From positions 1,018,100 to 1,082,099 of the forward strand of contig NW_022985071.1 in NCBI RefSeq assembly GCF_010015585.1: a stretch of DNA of 64,000 bases, read 5' to 3'. Shown here piece by piece: positions 10,225 to 21,835 of the stretch; the first letter of the stretch is position 1, and the number at the start of each line of letters is the position of its first letter. The stretch is from Eremomyces bilateralis CBS 781.70. Its lineage: Eukaryota; Ascomycota; Dothideomycetes; Eremomycetales; Eremomycetaceae. The position numbers were made by a program, and so were the translations under genes. The notes below the pieces were generated by a model. It saw only the letters and a list, made by a program, of their open reading frames with translations. It was not told where the DNA came from and ran no database searches.

Positions 10225-12471
10225 TTAGAGAAAGTCGAACGTGTCTCCAGTATTGTCCATGACCATTTTCTTCGCTCGTTGCGCGCCCACGACCCGTTCA
10301 AGCTTCAACATGTCCCACCTTGAAAAGAGGGTGCGCACATGCGTTTCTGCTGCATCCACCAGCCCTTCGTTGATTGATCTCCCCAAATACCCGTCGACGA
10401 ACTCTTGGTAGAATATGGGGTTCTCCGGGATGCCATACATGATGATCCGCTTGACTCCCTGGATGTTGTTTCGCCGGAAATGATGGGCACGACCGGTATA
10501 TAGTAAAACACTGTACTTTCCACTTATGAAGTGCGACCTTGCTCGGCGTGCGTTCGGCATATCGGTGTACTCGGATATGACGCCGAAGGACAGCGATTCG
10601 GTGGACGTCGAGGTTGCAAAGTGGTTTCGTAGACGGACAAAGTCCATATACGACGGAACGAACAACAAGACACCCTGACCCCCTTCCGCAGGACGAGGAA
10701 GCCGGACAAGAGCCGGAAGTACCGCCGACTTGAAATATTCGAACCGCTCATCGGGATCGTTCGCTGGCTTTGCGGAGTCGAATCTCGAGAATGTTTGCTT
10801 CACCCTTACCACACTAGATTGCATCACCCCTAAATGCTCGGGTAGAAATTTCGCCTTTCCTTCAATATTTCGCATCCTCTTTGCGAAAATGTTGTTCAGT
10901 TCCGGCGTCATGAACGCAGAGAAAACGATTGTCTGTCGTAGGAAGGATGCGTTGCCATCCAGATACCAGCTACGCACACGCGTGAAGTCGCAGCCATGGG
11001 CATCTTTGGGTTGGAGGTTGAGGTGGTCAAACACGAAGTCGACATGCTCCCAATTCTGCATAAGCATTGCGTCCGCTTGATCAACGACTACAACTTCGAT
11101 AGAGCTTAGGAAGTCATATTCTGCTTTCTTCGACCTGAACGCAACTAGTTAGTATCTTCTTGTCCTAGACGGGGAAAGACGTACCCCTTCGACTCAATTG
11201 TTCTTCTCAGGCCCAACGGGCTTGCCAGGATGAGATCCGACTGGTAGAACTGGGCAAAGAACTTCATCGTCTTCCTCGTGAACTTGATCCCCAGTTTAAA
11301 ATCGTTGTCGCCGTTGCCCTCGAACAATTCCCGGAAATCCTCCGGCCGGTCGGACGAGAATTTCGGCTCCGTGTCGACGAAGCTGTCCTGAAAGCGGCTT
11401 TTGTTCTCTTGCTGGTCCGGACCGCAGATCTCGACAAACGCATCCATGTACTTCGCGCACATGTCCCGAGTCTCGAGAAGGATGAGAACTTTGGGTCGGG
11501 TGAAGCCTTGGTCTCGAATGTCGGGTACATCGCCGTCGCCCAATTTTGACAGTCGCGCATTGTTCTTCAAAACCTGGTCGCGTGTCTTGAATATGTGATT
11601 GATCATGTGCAAGCACGTCAGTTTCCGAATTCGAGCGGCGTTCTTCACTGTTCTACTGGCGAACATGGTGTCACGATAGGTGAAAATGTGCTCTGCGAGG
11701 TCCTTGTCCAAATCTCCTGCTTTTTTAAGTACTTTTTGCGCCGATTCCTGGAATCGACTTTTGATGGCGAGGGCGTCAGGATCCAAGGTCGAGGTGGGCA
11801 GTTTAAGGTCACCACTACTCCCGGTTGTTGTCGGTCGAAGAACTTGAACGGAACCCCCTGAACGAGGTTTGGCACTGCTGGACACGATTGAGTTATCCTT
11901 CAGTGCGCTTATTCGATTCTGTAATCGCTCTTCATCACGATCTCCGAGGTGGTAGTGGAATGGATCACTTTGGCTGGTCGAATCCGGCTCGTCCTGATCG
12001 ATATCGTCCAGCTCGGATGGTTCATCGTGATCAGCGCTCTCAACTTCCTCGAGAACTTCCTCGTCCGGCTGAAGGCCATCGACGGCAATTTCCCTATCAG
12101 ATAATGCCGGTGATTCCCCTCGCTCTGCGTCCCCACGGTTCAATCGTCTTCTTTTCCGCCTGTCGGCGTTGGGTGGTTGAGCATGCTGAAGGGACAGGAG
12201 GAGGGAGTTGTAGGGTCTGACAGGTGGTTCGGAAGCATCGAGATCGGAGTCTGATGCATCGTGGCTAGCATCGTCTGGAGTATCATCTTCGGTGTGAGTT
12301 TCTTCTGGAATATCCAAGTCCCTTTGGAAAGTTAGTGGTGTTGTGGACGATATATGTACAGGGACTGGCGGACTTTGTTTCGTCTTGGAGCCGAGTGGAG
12401 GTAAAGGTCCGTCCCTGTTTCTTTGCACGAGGGTTTGGACGGCCTCGTTTAAATGAAGGTTTCACAGCCAT
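10225..12471 (-). CDS. utp25: U3 snoRNA-associated protein 25 (UTP25/DEF)
   Basis: Nucleolar protein of the small-subunit processome, needed for early 18S rRNA processing. Three exons: 12471-12374, 12321-11185 and 11134-10225, giving 714 residues. The basic N-terminus ([15 protein letters not shown]) looks nucleolar. A long acidic, low-complexity region follows (about residues 35-170), then the conserved helicase-like UTP25 body. Family blocks include [33 protein letters not shown] and [17 protein letters not shown], with the tail [16 protein letters not shown]. The fold resembles a DEAD-box helicase, but the usual DEAD box reads DQAD. The second intron (50 bp, GTACGT) is clear. The first is less sure: its donor would be GTCCGC, with a good CACTAAC branch and AAAG end, and it is the only 52-bp join I found that carries frame from the ATG. 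Confidence 0.88.
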
Positions 12472-12761
12472 GGTCTGGTCGTGTATTGAGAGGGAGTTAT
12501 GGGGATATCTATGGTATTAATTACTCTTGAAATCCATTCGGAGAGTTGAAGAATTGCAGAACTGTCTGTTATCGATAAGAAATCGTCGAAAAACCCCCTG
12601 GATCCATCTCGGCATGTGATTGGCTGCCCGCCACTCCAATCAAGCTGCCCTGTGCGGTGTAGCGAATTTTCGAGTTGTTCGATGTTCAACGTTCCAAGTG
12701 TCGATTCATCCGCCTGGCACGTCAACTTCTCCTCAGTTCGGCGTCCTAAGTTCACGAGAAT
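12472..12761. promoter_or_regulatory. Shared divergent promoter, UTP25 / eIF3f
   Basis: 290 bp between two head-to-head start codons, one for ribosome biogenesis and one for translation initiation. Co-regulation through a common core promoter is an inference from spacing; I did not identify a factor site. Confidence 0.55.
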
Positions 12762-13897
12762 ATGGCTGTCCCGGATTCTTTCCTTCATTTGGCGAGGCCA
12801 CTGGGCCCAGCGACGGTTGGTTCCCAGCCAACCACGACGCCTCTGAAAGTCGTCGTGCAGCCACAGGTTAGTTGCCCTTCTGCGATGCTGCGTTTGCGCC
12901 GCTAATCGACATCAGGCACTCTTCTCCATCTTAGATCATACGTTACGAAGGCATCCGGAGCAAGAGCGAGTGATTGGAACCCTTTTGGGGGTGAGAAGCG
13001 AAGATGGGACCGAGGTGGAGATCCGAAACTGCTACGCCGTCCCGCATACCGAAACCCAGGAGCAAGTCGAAGTGGATATGGATTATCAGAAGCAGATGCA
13101 AGCGCTGCATCTGCGAGCGAACCCGCGCGAGGTGCTGATCGGGTGGTACGCGACCTCGTCCAAGCTCGACACCTTCTCCGCCCTCATCCAGAACTTCTAC
13201 GGCCAGCAAGGCGACGGCACATATCCGCATCCGGCCGTGCACCTCACGGTTTCGACCAACCCCGGCGAGGATATCGAAATTCGATCCTACATTTCCGCGC
13301 CCATCGGAGTGACGCCCGAGCGCTCAGAGGACAGCTGTCTTTTCTTGCCCGTTCCGTACGAGCTCAAGTATGGTGAGGCGGAGAAGAGCGGTCTGGAATT
13401 GATATCACTGGCAAAGGACCGAGAGGACCGAAGTCAAGCGACGTTAACGGATGTTGAATCGCTGGAGAAGTCAATAGTCCAGGTGTTGGACCTCCTCGAC
13501 CGTGTTTCTAATTACGTGAACAATGTTCTGGACGAAGAAGCCACACCATCCCAGGCGGTCGGTCAATATCTATTGAACGCGCTCTCTCTCGCACCGAAAG
13601 TTGACCCTGCCAATATTGAGCGGGACTTGTAAGTCCCCGGATTCCGCATACGTGTGCCACTGCTAACGTACCCCCAGCAACAACCATATCCAAGACGTTC
13701 TGGTCATCGCCTACCTCGCGAACACGATCCGGACGCAGATCGATCTGTCCAATCGCCTGGCCACTGCTGCGCTTACGGCCGCTGCTACGGAGGGCATTGG
13801 TGGACCGGGCGGGGAGTCAGGGGGCCATCAGAAGGGCGGCCAAGATGGACGGAGAGGCGGCCGGGGTCGAGGGCAGAATCGACGGACGGAGGAGTGA
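12762..13897 (+). CDS. Translation initiation factor eIF3 subunit F
   Basis: MPN-domain subunit of eIF3, which scaffolds the 40S pre-initiation complex in the cytosol. Three exons: 12762-12866, 12916-13628 and 13678-13897, with 49-bp introns (GTTAGT and GTAAGT donors); the joins give 345 residues. The N-terminus [16 protein letters not shown] leads into the MPN fold (about residues 30-165), with [10 protein letters not shown], then NCYAVPH and [10 protein letters not shown]. The C-terminal helical part has [12 protein letters not shown] and [20 protein letters not shown]. The tail is Gly/Arg-rich ([17 protein letters not shown]), as in other mould eIF3f proteins. As expected for eIF3f, the zinc-binding JAMM motif of active deubiquitinases is not complete. 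Confidence 0.94.
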
Positions 13898-14343
13898 TTT
13901 CCGAAAGCGCCGGTCAGAAGGACGGCGGAAAGGAATGCCGAGGGTCTGCGGCAGAACTGCATTCAACGGCCCACTAGGCGTTCCGGATATTTCGGAGGAC
14001 TGCATGAATCGTAGATTGGTGTATTCTATGCATGATGCCTCTGTCATGATGATACGCTCACCGTCAGCGCTGTACAGAAGGCGCTGGCTTAATGCTTCAA
14101 TGAAAAAAGCATTTCCAACAAGCATTTCCAGACAATCCCACCCCCGTGGATCATCTCAACGTCGGTCCTCTCTTCCGTGCTCCACGGCCAATGACTCTCG
14201 AGCGAGAAATCCCCATCTCTACCATCCATGGTAGCTAGTACTCTATGGTGTTCCAAGACAGTTCTTGATCACCGCTATTTCGAAAGGCCTCCTCATCCGC
14301 GGCCGGGGATTTACAATGTTTCGTGCTGTAGCTCCCCGCCACT
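13898..14343. other. Intergenic, convergent 3' ends of eIF3f and TAF13
   Basis: 446 bp holding the 3' flanks of two convergent genes. No coding or RNA feature was seen. Confidence 0.6.
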
Positions 14344-14873
14344 TCAACGCTCCACCTTCACCCGTTTGGCCGCCCGATCCTCCTTCTTCCCCTCCCCCTT
14401 CCCCAGTTTCCCCTCATCCACGTCGAACAACCGCTTCTCCCTCTGCAAGTCCTTCTGCTTGTTGAGCAACTCCACCACACGGCCCAGCTTCTTCGGGTCG
14501 CGGCGCAACGCGAACTTGAAGTCGTCCACCTTGATCTTCGACCGTCGGCTGTATGAGGCGCAGAGGGCAGCAGCGTGGCATGTCTCGATGACATAGCTGT
14601 GGGAACGGTGAGCGGAACGGGCCAGATGGACCTAGCGACTTGGCTGGGTGAGGAAGAGGGATCGCTTACTCGACTATGATTTCATCGAGGACTTTGACGG
14701 TTTCGGGCAAGGGATTCCGGTCGTCGCCGAACGCGTAGAGGTATGCTTCCACTAAACGATGAACTAGGTTAATAGGGCCTCTCCGGACTTGAGGACTGGC
14801 TGTGGAGGGTACACGTACAATCGGCAACGGGGAACTGTTGTCCTTTGTGTCGCGGTCGCATTCGAGGCTCCAT
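14344..14873 (-). CDS. taf13: TFIID subunit TAF13
   Basis: Histone-fold subunit of the general transcription factor TFIID, pairing with TAF11 in the nucleus. Three exons: 14873-14819, 14751-14670 and 14596-14344 give 129 residues. The first has MEPRMRPRHKGQQFPVAD, the second LEAYLYAFGDDRNPLPETVK, the third YVIETCHAAALCASYSRRSK then IKVDDFKFALRRDPKKLGRV. These are the TAF13 signature helices. The tail is lysine- and acid-rich (KLGKGEGKKEDRAAKRVKVE). Both introns (67 and 73 bp, GTACGT and GTAAGC) keep frame. The large open frame on the same strand at 14764-15261 runs over the intron and promoter and is not coding. Confidence 0.93.
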
Positions 14874-15295
14874 CTTGACGGGTTTCACGGTTGGTGTATG
14901 ATGTATTCTTCTGGTGGTATTCGTAGTTGGGAAGGCTTGTACACCGGGTGTAGTGTAGGTAGTATCTCAAGCAACCTGGAATGTAGATATCACTGTACGT
15001 CTGCACCGCTCTAACATGACTAACCAGACGCCAGGGCTTTCTCCAGCCACATGCACCGCCACATATGGTCCTTGCACGTGCCTTTGTTCTCCAGAATCCA
15101 GACTGACGTCCACAGCAACCAAACTGTCCTTCCAGAACCAGACTGCAAGGCACACCATATGGGCGCAATTGTCCAGAGTTCGGACAGAATCCCCGTCTTG
15201 TCAAGCATCCAATTTGATCATGGAAAGCAAGAAGCAACCCTCCATCTACTAGATTCACCACCTACGGTCCCCTTCCTTCCACGCAGACAGACATC
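14874..15295. promoter_or_regulatory. Shared divergent promoter, TAF13 / Kish
   Basis: 422 bp between the head-to-head starts of TAF13 and Kish. No specific element was identified. Confidence 0.5.
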
Positions 15296-15698
15296 ATGGT
15301 ATGGAAACCCAGTGGGTGCATAGGCAACACAGCTAACTTTCCGTCCCTGATAGACGGCCATCTTCAACTTTCAGAGCCTGCTGCTCGTTATCCTCCTGAT
15401 GATATGCACCTCTACTTACATCCACTTTCACTTCCCCGGCATCATGGACCGGAATAAAGATCAGTACGTCGACCCTGTCCGTGCGATGTTGCGTGTGGGC
15501 TGATCCGACGTCACAGTATGATCACGGGGTTCTTCTGGAAATGCGCACGAGTGGGGGAGCGGTTAAGCCCATACGTGGCGCTATGTTGCTTGTTGATGGC
15601 GGTGAGTCGATCTGGCGGAGTGGATGGGTTTCCCGTTCACTAGAATATGATGCGGGGCGCTGACGATCCGATGGCGATAGGGTTCGTTGCTTTTCTAG
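15296..15698 (+). CDS. ksh1: Protein Kish (TMEM167 family)
   Basis: Very small Golgi/secretory-pathway membrane protein (71 residues). Four coding exons: 15296-15298, 15354-15463, 15517-15601 and 15681-15698. The first coding exon is only the ATG; the last encodes six codons including the stop. The joined protein reads M-TAIFNFQSLLLVILLMICTS, then IMDRNKD, then GFFWKCARVGERLSPYVALC and a short hydrophobic end. It matches Kish end to end: an N-terminal signal-like helix and a C-terminal membrane helix around the conserved FWKCAR.GER motif. Introns are 53-79 bp with GTATGG, GTACGT and GTGAGT donors. The gene is too fragmented to show as one open frame. Yeast KSH1 is essential for early secretion (family knowledge). 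Confidence 0.92.
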
Positions 15699-16626
15699 TC
15701 GTGCTGCGAGGGCTTGAGGAGTTGAGGCGCCGCACGGATTGGAGGTGGGGTGGGGCACGGAACTACGATTTATACCTTTGCCAGGGGCATGCGGAAGGCG
15801 GAGACGCTCGAGGATCGTTCGCAACCTCCATACAATGACAGGACAGATGCTTGGATCATCGTGATGGGATGCTGGGGTGGGCCGAATCGGCGTCGAGCGT
15901 ACTGGCGTGTCCACGGTCTTACAACAGTACCGCTACAGGTCGGAGCACAGAGGAAGCTTGGAGACGCAGGGCCAAGTTGTGTGATATTGCTCGCAAGCGT
16001 GCTATGTACAGGAGCCCTCGCTCTAAGACGTTCGGTCTTGGGCGAAGCCTTTCGAGCAGGGGAACGGTAGCAATCTCAAGCGAGCGAAATAAGAGTGTTA
16101 CAATTCTATGATCCAACAGTAAGAAATAAGAGTGAAGAGCGGTTTGATTCTCGGCGTCGAAGACATGGACGGGCGGAGTTAGAGGACATAGAAGACATCT
16201 ACCTTCCGCGCCATCGCCCCAGAATCGTCCTTTTAACCAGTCAAATGGCCCGAGAAGTCGAACGCCGTTGGGGGCTCGAGAGCGATAAAACATGACAACC
16301 GACCGTAAAATAACAGGATGAGAAGACCACCATACCCAGGCCTCCCATGTTTCCATCCGCTCCCAATCTATTGTGACACGCGCTAGAACTCAAATCAGAC
16401 AACCCTCCGACCCATTTTCGCACCTTTTCCCGTGATTGATTCAGAACGCCACTGTTAGAACAAGACATAATAGAACCCAACTTTTTCGCGTGTGCGGAAT
16501 GCGTTCGAGGATCTATCATGGCAGCAACCGAAAGAAGACAGGACGAATGAAAAACAGAGCAATACAAAACAACGGAATAATACAAGGTTTGAAAGAGGAA
16601 TTCGGACGGGGTGACAGAGACAACCA
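15699..16626. other. Intergenic, convergent 3' ends of Kish and the AHC1-like gene
   Basis: About 0.9 kb of 3' flanking sequence for two convergent genes. Short open frames on both strands look random in composition. No RNA gene was recognised. Confidence 0.6.
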
Positions 16627-18738
16627 TCATCTATCCCCTTTCCTCGAGCCGGTCCCACGATGACGACCAATTCGGTTCAGGCCGTTTCCACGGTCGATAT
16701 CACTGTGATCCTCGATGTCGACGTCCATCATGTCGGTCTCTTCCTCGTCGGTATGCCCATGAGAAGAGGCATTGTAATCCTCGTCGTCATCATCTTCATA
16801 GTCGCTGACGAGCCCGGGATTGGATTCAACCGTATTTGGACTCAGATCAACTTCATCTTGGCGCGGCGAGTCAGGATCGTCGCCTGCTGCACGATCGGAA
16901 TACGTGCCTGGACTCGCCAAGCGTGGACGAACACGATTCGAATTTTGTTCCTTTCCTCCATGATATGAAACGCCTCTAGTAGAAGCCGCAAGGGGCCGAC
17001 GCGAGACCGTCTCCGGCGTGTCACTCCCCATTGTGCGGGACGCGGTTGGGGAGATAGCGACGCCTTTCTTGGACCCTTTACTGGCGTTCAACTTCGGTGG
17101 CACCCGTTTGACCTTGTTGGGGATCGAGACAACCTCCTGGCCCGCTTCGGCTTCATCTTCACTAGGTTCGTAAGATACCGAGTCCTCGTATCGGATGGTC
17201 GCGTCCGCGACGAATTTGCTCAAATCGCCAGAAAAGCCACGGTTCTTGAGAAGCGAGTTGAGATGGGGCGTCTGGTGAGAAGGCCGGAAGCTGGATAACG
17301 AGGATGACTCTGAAACCTTTCGGGTTTGCTTTGCGAATTTCTTGGGATCGGCGCGGAGTCCGTCGAGGACTTCTTGCATGAGCGTAGGCATGGGTGGACG
17401 GTTCGGTACGTTCTTGATCAGCGGGTGGACCAACGGCTTGTCAAGGTGGGTTATCGGTTTCGCTGCAGTCTCTTTTGGAGTTGCCATCAGGGGAGACGGC
17501 GTAGGCGCACCAGCGGCAACCGCCTCAGACTCGTCGATTTCCTTCCCGCAGGCGATTGCAGCGGCTTCATGACTTCGGAACCCATAGTGATGCTGGATTC
17601 GATAGTGATTAATGAACCCTTGCACATTCGCGAACTGATCCTTGAGACACTTGTTGCAGGCCAGTCGCACGAGCTTCCCATCCGCCTGTCGTCGGAAGAC
17701 CAACGGATCCCTTGGCGGTCCGGTGGGAGTCTGATCTCCAGGGCCAAACGCTGACTTGGATCCGGTCGATTGCCGTGAGGGTCGAGAAAATCCAGAGAAG
17801 GCCATCTCTCCCCCACTCCCACGCGTGGTTCGTCCATCCACCGTCGATCTTCGAGTTTCGGAATCCCGAGCTGACAGGGGTTTCGGGATGTACTGCACAG
17901 GATGTGAATCGAAAGACGGGTCCTTGAGGAGCCACGCAGCGTAATGTCGAGAATACGGACCATCCGCAACACCCCATGGTGCAGGGAAAGATGGCCGAGT
18001 ATGACCGGGCGGCGGTCGCAACGAGGGACCTTTGCCATCCGTCACACTCTCGGAAAATCCTTGAAGGCCTGGATATGGGATGATGCGACAGCGGCGGAGC
18101 TGTTCAAGCGCCGCCTGACATTTGGCCATCTCCTGGTCGATGCGACGGAGCTCCTCATGTTTCATCATGATCTCCAAGTCGAACTGCGCTTCAATAACCC
18201 GCTGTGCCTTTGTCATCTTGTCCACGTTGATGCCGTACGGCTCCGAATCGGCTGGACCATCTTGGGTCGCTTTGGTTTCGTCGATCGGGGTGGACGGTGT
18301 GGATTCGAGCGCATTCGAGCGCGACGAGCCCGAGTCAGTCGATTCGGCGCCTGCGACAGCTTGCTGAAGGGGAAGATTCGCTGCGTTCGGGGTGGATCCA
18401 TCGGTCGCGCCGTTGACGTAGAGGCGTTGGAGAGGCGATGCGCCGTTTACACGCGATATGCCATCCATAGATCGATTCGTTGCACCCATCTTGGCCGCGC
18501 GATTCACATGCGCATGAGGCGACGGTCGAGAAGGTTTGCATTTCTTCAACACAGGACTGTCGCACCAGGAAGTCGCGCCGGGGCTGCTGCCGAGCTCGGA
18601 TGCCTTGCGCTTGCCCTTGCTTATAAAGGGAATCTCGACGATCGGTTTCTGTCGCGGCTTCTGGTAGGCGAGAGCGTCGACGGCGGTGCGATCAACGGTC
18701 GGCTCCGTACTCCACGGAAGGCGGAAGATGGACTGCAT
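16627..18738 (-). CDS. AHC1-like C2H2 zinc-finger protein (putative ADA acetyltransferase complex subunit)
   Basis: Single-exon gene of 703 residues. A disordered Ser/Pro-rich N-terminus contains KGKRKASELGSSP. Near residues 190-235 is a charged helix (KAQRVIEAQFDLEIMMKHEE). A zinc-finger block follows at about residues 362-385: CNKC, 13 residues, then H-x4-H, followed by SHEAAAIACG. That CxxC...H...H plus AAAIACG pattern is the one I associate with AHC1-like fungal proteins; yeast Ahc1 holds together the ADA histone acetyltransferase complex. The C-terminal half is acidic and disordered (YEDDDDEDYN, DMMDVDIEDHSDID). Nuclear location is likely. The family link is from memory of the motif and less firm than the coding call. 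A long open frame on the opposite strand (17944-18972) is a shadow of this gene. Confidence 0.75.
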   Translation of the reverse strand: MQSIFRLPWSTEPTVDRTAVDALAYQKPRQKPIVEIPFISKGKRKASELGSSPGATSWCDSPVLKKCKPSRPSPHAHVNRAAKMGATNRSMDGISRVNGASPLQRLYVNGATDGSTPNAANLPLQQAVAGAESTDSGSSRSNALESTPSTPIDETKATQDGPADSEPYGINVDKMTKAQRVIEAQFDLEIMMKHEELRRIDQEMAKCQAALEQLRRCRIIPYPGLQGFSESVTDGKGPSLRPPPGHTRPSFPAPWGVADGPYSRHYAAWLLKDPSFDSHPVQYIPKPLSARDSETRRSTVDGRTTRGSGGEMAFSGFSRPSRQSTGSKSAFGPGDQTPTGPPRDPLVFRRQADGKLVRLACNKCLKDQFANVQGFINHYRIQHHYGFRSHEAAAIACGKEIDESEAVAAGAPTPSPLMATPKETAAKPITHLDKPLVHPLIKNVPNRPPMPTLMQEVLDGLRADPKKFAKQTRKVSESSSLSSFRPSHQTPHLNSLLKNRGFSGDLSKFVADATIRYEDSVSYEPSEDEAEAGQEVVSIPNKVKRVPPKLNASKGSKKGVAISPTASRTMGSDTPETVSRRPLAASTRGVSYHGGKEQNSNRVRPRLASPGTYSDRAAGDDPDSPRQDEVDLSPNTVESNPGLVSDYEDDDDEDYNASSHGHTDEEETDMMDVDIEDHSDIDRGNGLNRIGRHRGTGSRKGDR

Positions 18739-21700
18739 CCTGTGATGCGACGAAGCGGAAGGAGCAGCGAGCGCGCAAGGCGATCATCTGCAAAAACAGG
18801 AAAGGGCCGATGGAGGCGGCGAGGATGTCACTGCAAGTTCCAGAGGGAGCCAGACAAGCACGCAGGGCAGGCGCGACCGAGGATTGCGCACAGGAGGGAG
18901 GCGCAAATGAGGCTCGGCAAAAGGCAAGAGACAGGCGCGGGTTTAGACAGCAGGAGGCAGCTGAGTGGCTGAGCCGCAGAATCGCTGGGTCGTCGTGGGA
19001 AGGGACGACCGATCGGAATGGAACGGCATGCGCGACCGACCGGCGAATGAGAAGCGGCAAAGGTGTTGGTTGGCGGACCAAACAAACACGAAATCCGCAA
19101 TCTGCGTCACAAAGGTCCGAGCTGGCGTCGATGGGAAGGGCCTCAACTCAAGAGTTAGGCAATCTCAAGTTTCAACTCCAAGGCAACACATGTAAATGTA
19201 AAAGAGCGTGACGAAAGGTTTTTTCGAAAGGGCGGTGCAGTGGTGCAGAAATGCGCCACACTCACTCGCAGCGTGGATAGAATGAGAAGGAAGGGAGCCG
19301 ATGGCGACTCTTCTCATGAAACAAGTGGACGTCAATGAGGCGACCGGGCGAGGGCCGAGGATGGACAGGTAGCAGGCACTCAGAAATCGGGTGAAGCAGC
19401 TACAGTGCTTGTGTGATGCTGATGAAGAGTGACCAACCGTCGGACCTGGACCTAGAAATGTCGAAGCGCCACACAAGCGCAACTCCAAGTGTGCAGGTGA
19501 ATGTGTAGGCTGCGTCGCAAGTTGTAAAGGGAAGGAAGTGAAAAAGGGCCGTGGTGGCGAGTTAAGGTAATTAAGAGAATTTGAAGGGGAAAGATCCGGG
19601 GAGGTGAAGGGAAAAAGAAAGCAAGACCGTGAAAAAGGTACGGTTGCGGGAAGTGAAATGGTGATGCAGTGGTGAGTTGGTGAGTTTGGTGACTGATGGG
19701 AAGAGTTGGGGAGAAGGATGGGAGTGGAAAAGAAGGGGGAATCGGAGGAAAGAGGGATCAGGAATGGGGGTGGGCGACGGGCGTTGCGCGACGCGGCGAC
19801 GGGGAACTGCAAAAGCCCAAATGAGAGTTATGTGATGTGAGGGAGCTGGACCAAAGCCCTGGACTCTTGGACGGACGGTTGGATGGTTGGACGGTTGGAC
19901 GGTTGGACCGGAGCTCTGCTGGAGTGTGGAGTGCGTGGACGACGGTGCCAAGGTGTTCCAGGGGTGGATCGGGTTCACACTTCACAGGTTGCGAGTTGTG
20001 AGTTGCGTCTGAAGATGACACAGCCAATCCAAGATTCATGAATGAGAGCTTTCTGACAAGAAAGACAGGCACTAGAACTGTAAGCCGAAGTGTTGAACGG
20101 GGACCATCGGGGCGGGGGGTTATGGCCTATGGGTGCCTGTTCTGTGCGCCCCAGATCGAACTCTGCAAAAAACAATAACATGAAGCAAGTTCTCCTCAAG
20201 CACCAAGGGCCTAAAGCGTTCAAGTGCGCCCCCCCAAGTTAATATTCGCCTTAGCGGCTTAGCACCTCCTAAATTTCATTATTTTCATGTCTGGTAGCCA
20301 GCAGCCCGGAATATCAGAGCGCAGAGCCAAGAAAAATAATAATGCCACCAAATCAGGCTGCTTTGTCACGTACAGTTGACAAAGCTTTAAGCTACAACGT
20401 ACAAGATGAGTTGCCTTCCCATCAAATCCGTCATGCGAGCGGAGATGCTATTTCATATTTGTCTCACCCCTATGCTTGTCGTACCAGGACTGTGTCCTTG
20501 GAGCGCCTGATGTTCCACCCAAAGTCCATCATGTTTGCTGTTCCATGATTGATCTCGACCTCCCATAATAGCATTGGAACCCAAACCTTGCCCTTTCATA
20601 CATAGTAGAGGCTTATATTCCACCTTACATACTGTACAGTGTACTTATGTCATACGATAGTCCACGGCGATACTACCTGACTCGCGGCCATCAAACCGAT
20701 TCAGAAAGGAAATTAAACATGATTGATCGAACCTCCTTGGCTGGCAATCACCATCCTATTCCGCAGCTCCCCGCAACTAACGTGAAGCGGATCAAGCGGT
20801 GCCGTTTGCGGGCCCTTTCACTTTGCCTTGTCCTACACGTCATTGACGGGATATACATACCAATCACGCTTCTATCCGAAAGGGACGATCGCGATGGCGA
20901 CACATTCCCGAATAGCGACTTTCCCTGAATCTTAGCTGCTGAATCAGTCAGGCTCTGTCGGCCCTTATCTCTCTCTCACCTCATCCTCCGCGTCGTGCTT
21001 GTATTATTAGCTGCTTCTGTCATTCTCTCACTAGCCTCAGTTCTGAACTGGACTCTGCTGGAGCCTGGATGACACACCTGTGGATCTTTTTGCGGGGCAG
21101 TGGCAGCGCATGCCCCAACTGGAGCGGAAACACGATCGCGAGAATCGAAGCCTTTGCAGCTGTAAGTTTGGGCAGAATCACTGTACTCGTTCTATTTGAA
21201 TGGCTACGTTGAGGAGCAATATGTAGTAGCTAAATTACCGGTAAGTACAGGCAGCTGGGTCTGGTATCAATTGTGGTGATGCACAAGATCCGGAAATTTT
21301 AAGTGAGATGAAATTGGAGGAGGCAAAAGAGCGATCAGTGATAAGATAAAGGCATCAAGGCATGAAGGCTTGTTTGCGTCTGTCACGTGCAATACCAGAT
21401 GTCAACATATCCGTCATGTCTGATAATGGACGCTGTGCATACCTGTTAGATCATGTAGGCATATCTGACGGTCCTGGAAACCTTAAAGTTGTTTCGAGTG
21501 TGAGTTAGCCTAAAGGAATCGGTTCTGAAGGGCCAGAGGTCATGGAAAGGTTCAATTATTTCTGCCTCTCTAGTGCTTGATGTGCTTCCAAGTAGTGATT
21601 GATATCTCCTGAGAACAGACTGGTCCTTGGGATCCTTTAATATAAACTGTGGAGACATGTGCTGCACTTTGTAGCATCTCGAGTTGCTCTAGGCAACTAC

Positions 21701-21835
21701 CGTCATCCAATCTCCTACGTCCGGAAGACCTCCTGTAGAGCATCGTATCCTGAACAGCAACCTCCGTGAGAAAATGGGATTTGCATCGGTAGTAAGCAGT
21801 GGCAAAGATGAACAATGAAGTCTTGACCACTATAA
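18739..21835. other. Long intergenic region upstream of the AHC1-like gene
   Basis: 3.1 kb with no supported gene. From 18739 to about 20,000 the minus strand is strongly pyrimidine-rich, fitting a long promoter and 5' leader for the AHC1-like gene. Open frames there, including a 215-codon Pro/Ser-rich one at 19165-19812, are best explained by that skew. From 20.2 to 21.8 kb the sequence is more AT-balanced and I see nothing in it. Confidence 0.55.
19870..19907. repeat. Short tandem repeat (GGACGGTT-like)
   Basis: About four imperfect copies of an 8-9 bp unit of the form GGAyGGTT in the pyrimidine-skewed leader region. Confidence 0.7.

Noticed and set aside
14764-15261. 165-codon minus-strand open frame upstream of TAF13
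   Set aside because: It overlaps the first TAF13 exon in another frame and the shared promoter with Kish; no homology pattern.
17944-18972. 342-codon open frame on the plus strand
   Set aside because: It lies antisense to the AHC1-like gene, is Arg-rich and has no family motif; a shadow of the coding strand.
19165-19812. 215-codon Pro/Ser-rich open frame on the minus strand
   Set aside because: It falls in a strongly pyrimidine-rich leader region; composition alone explains the lack of stops, and no motif is present.
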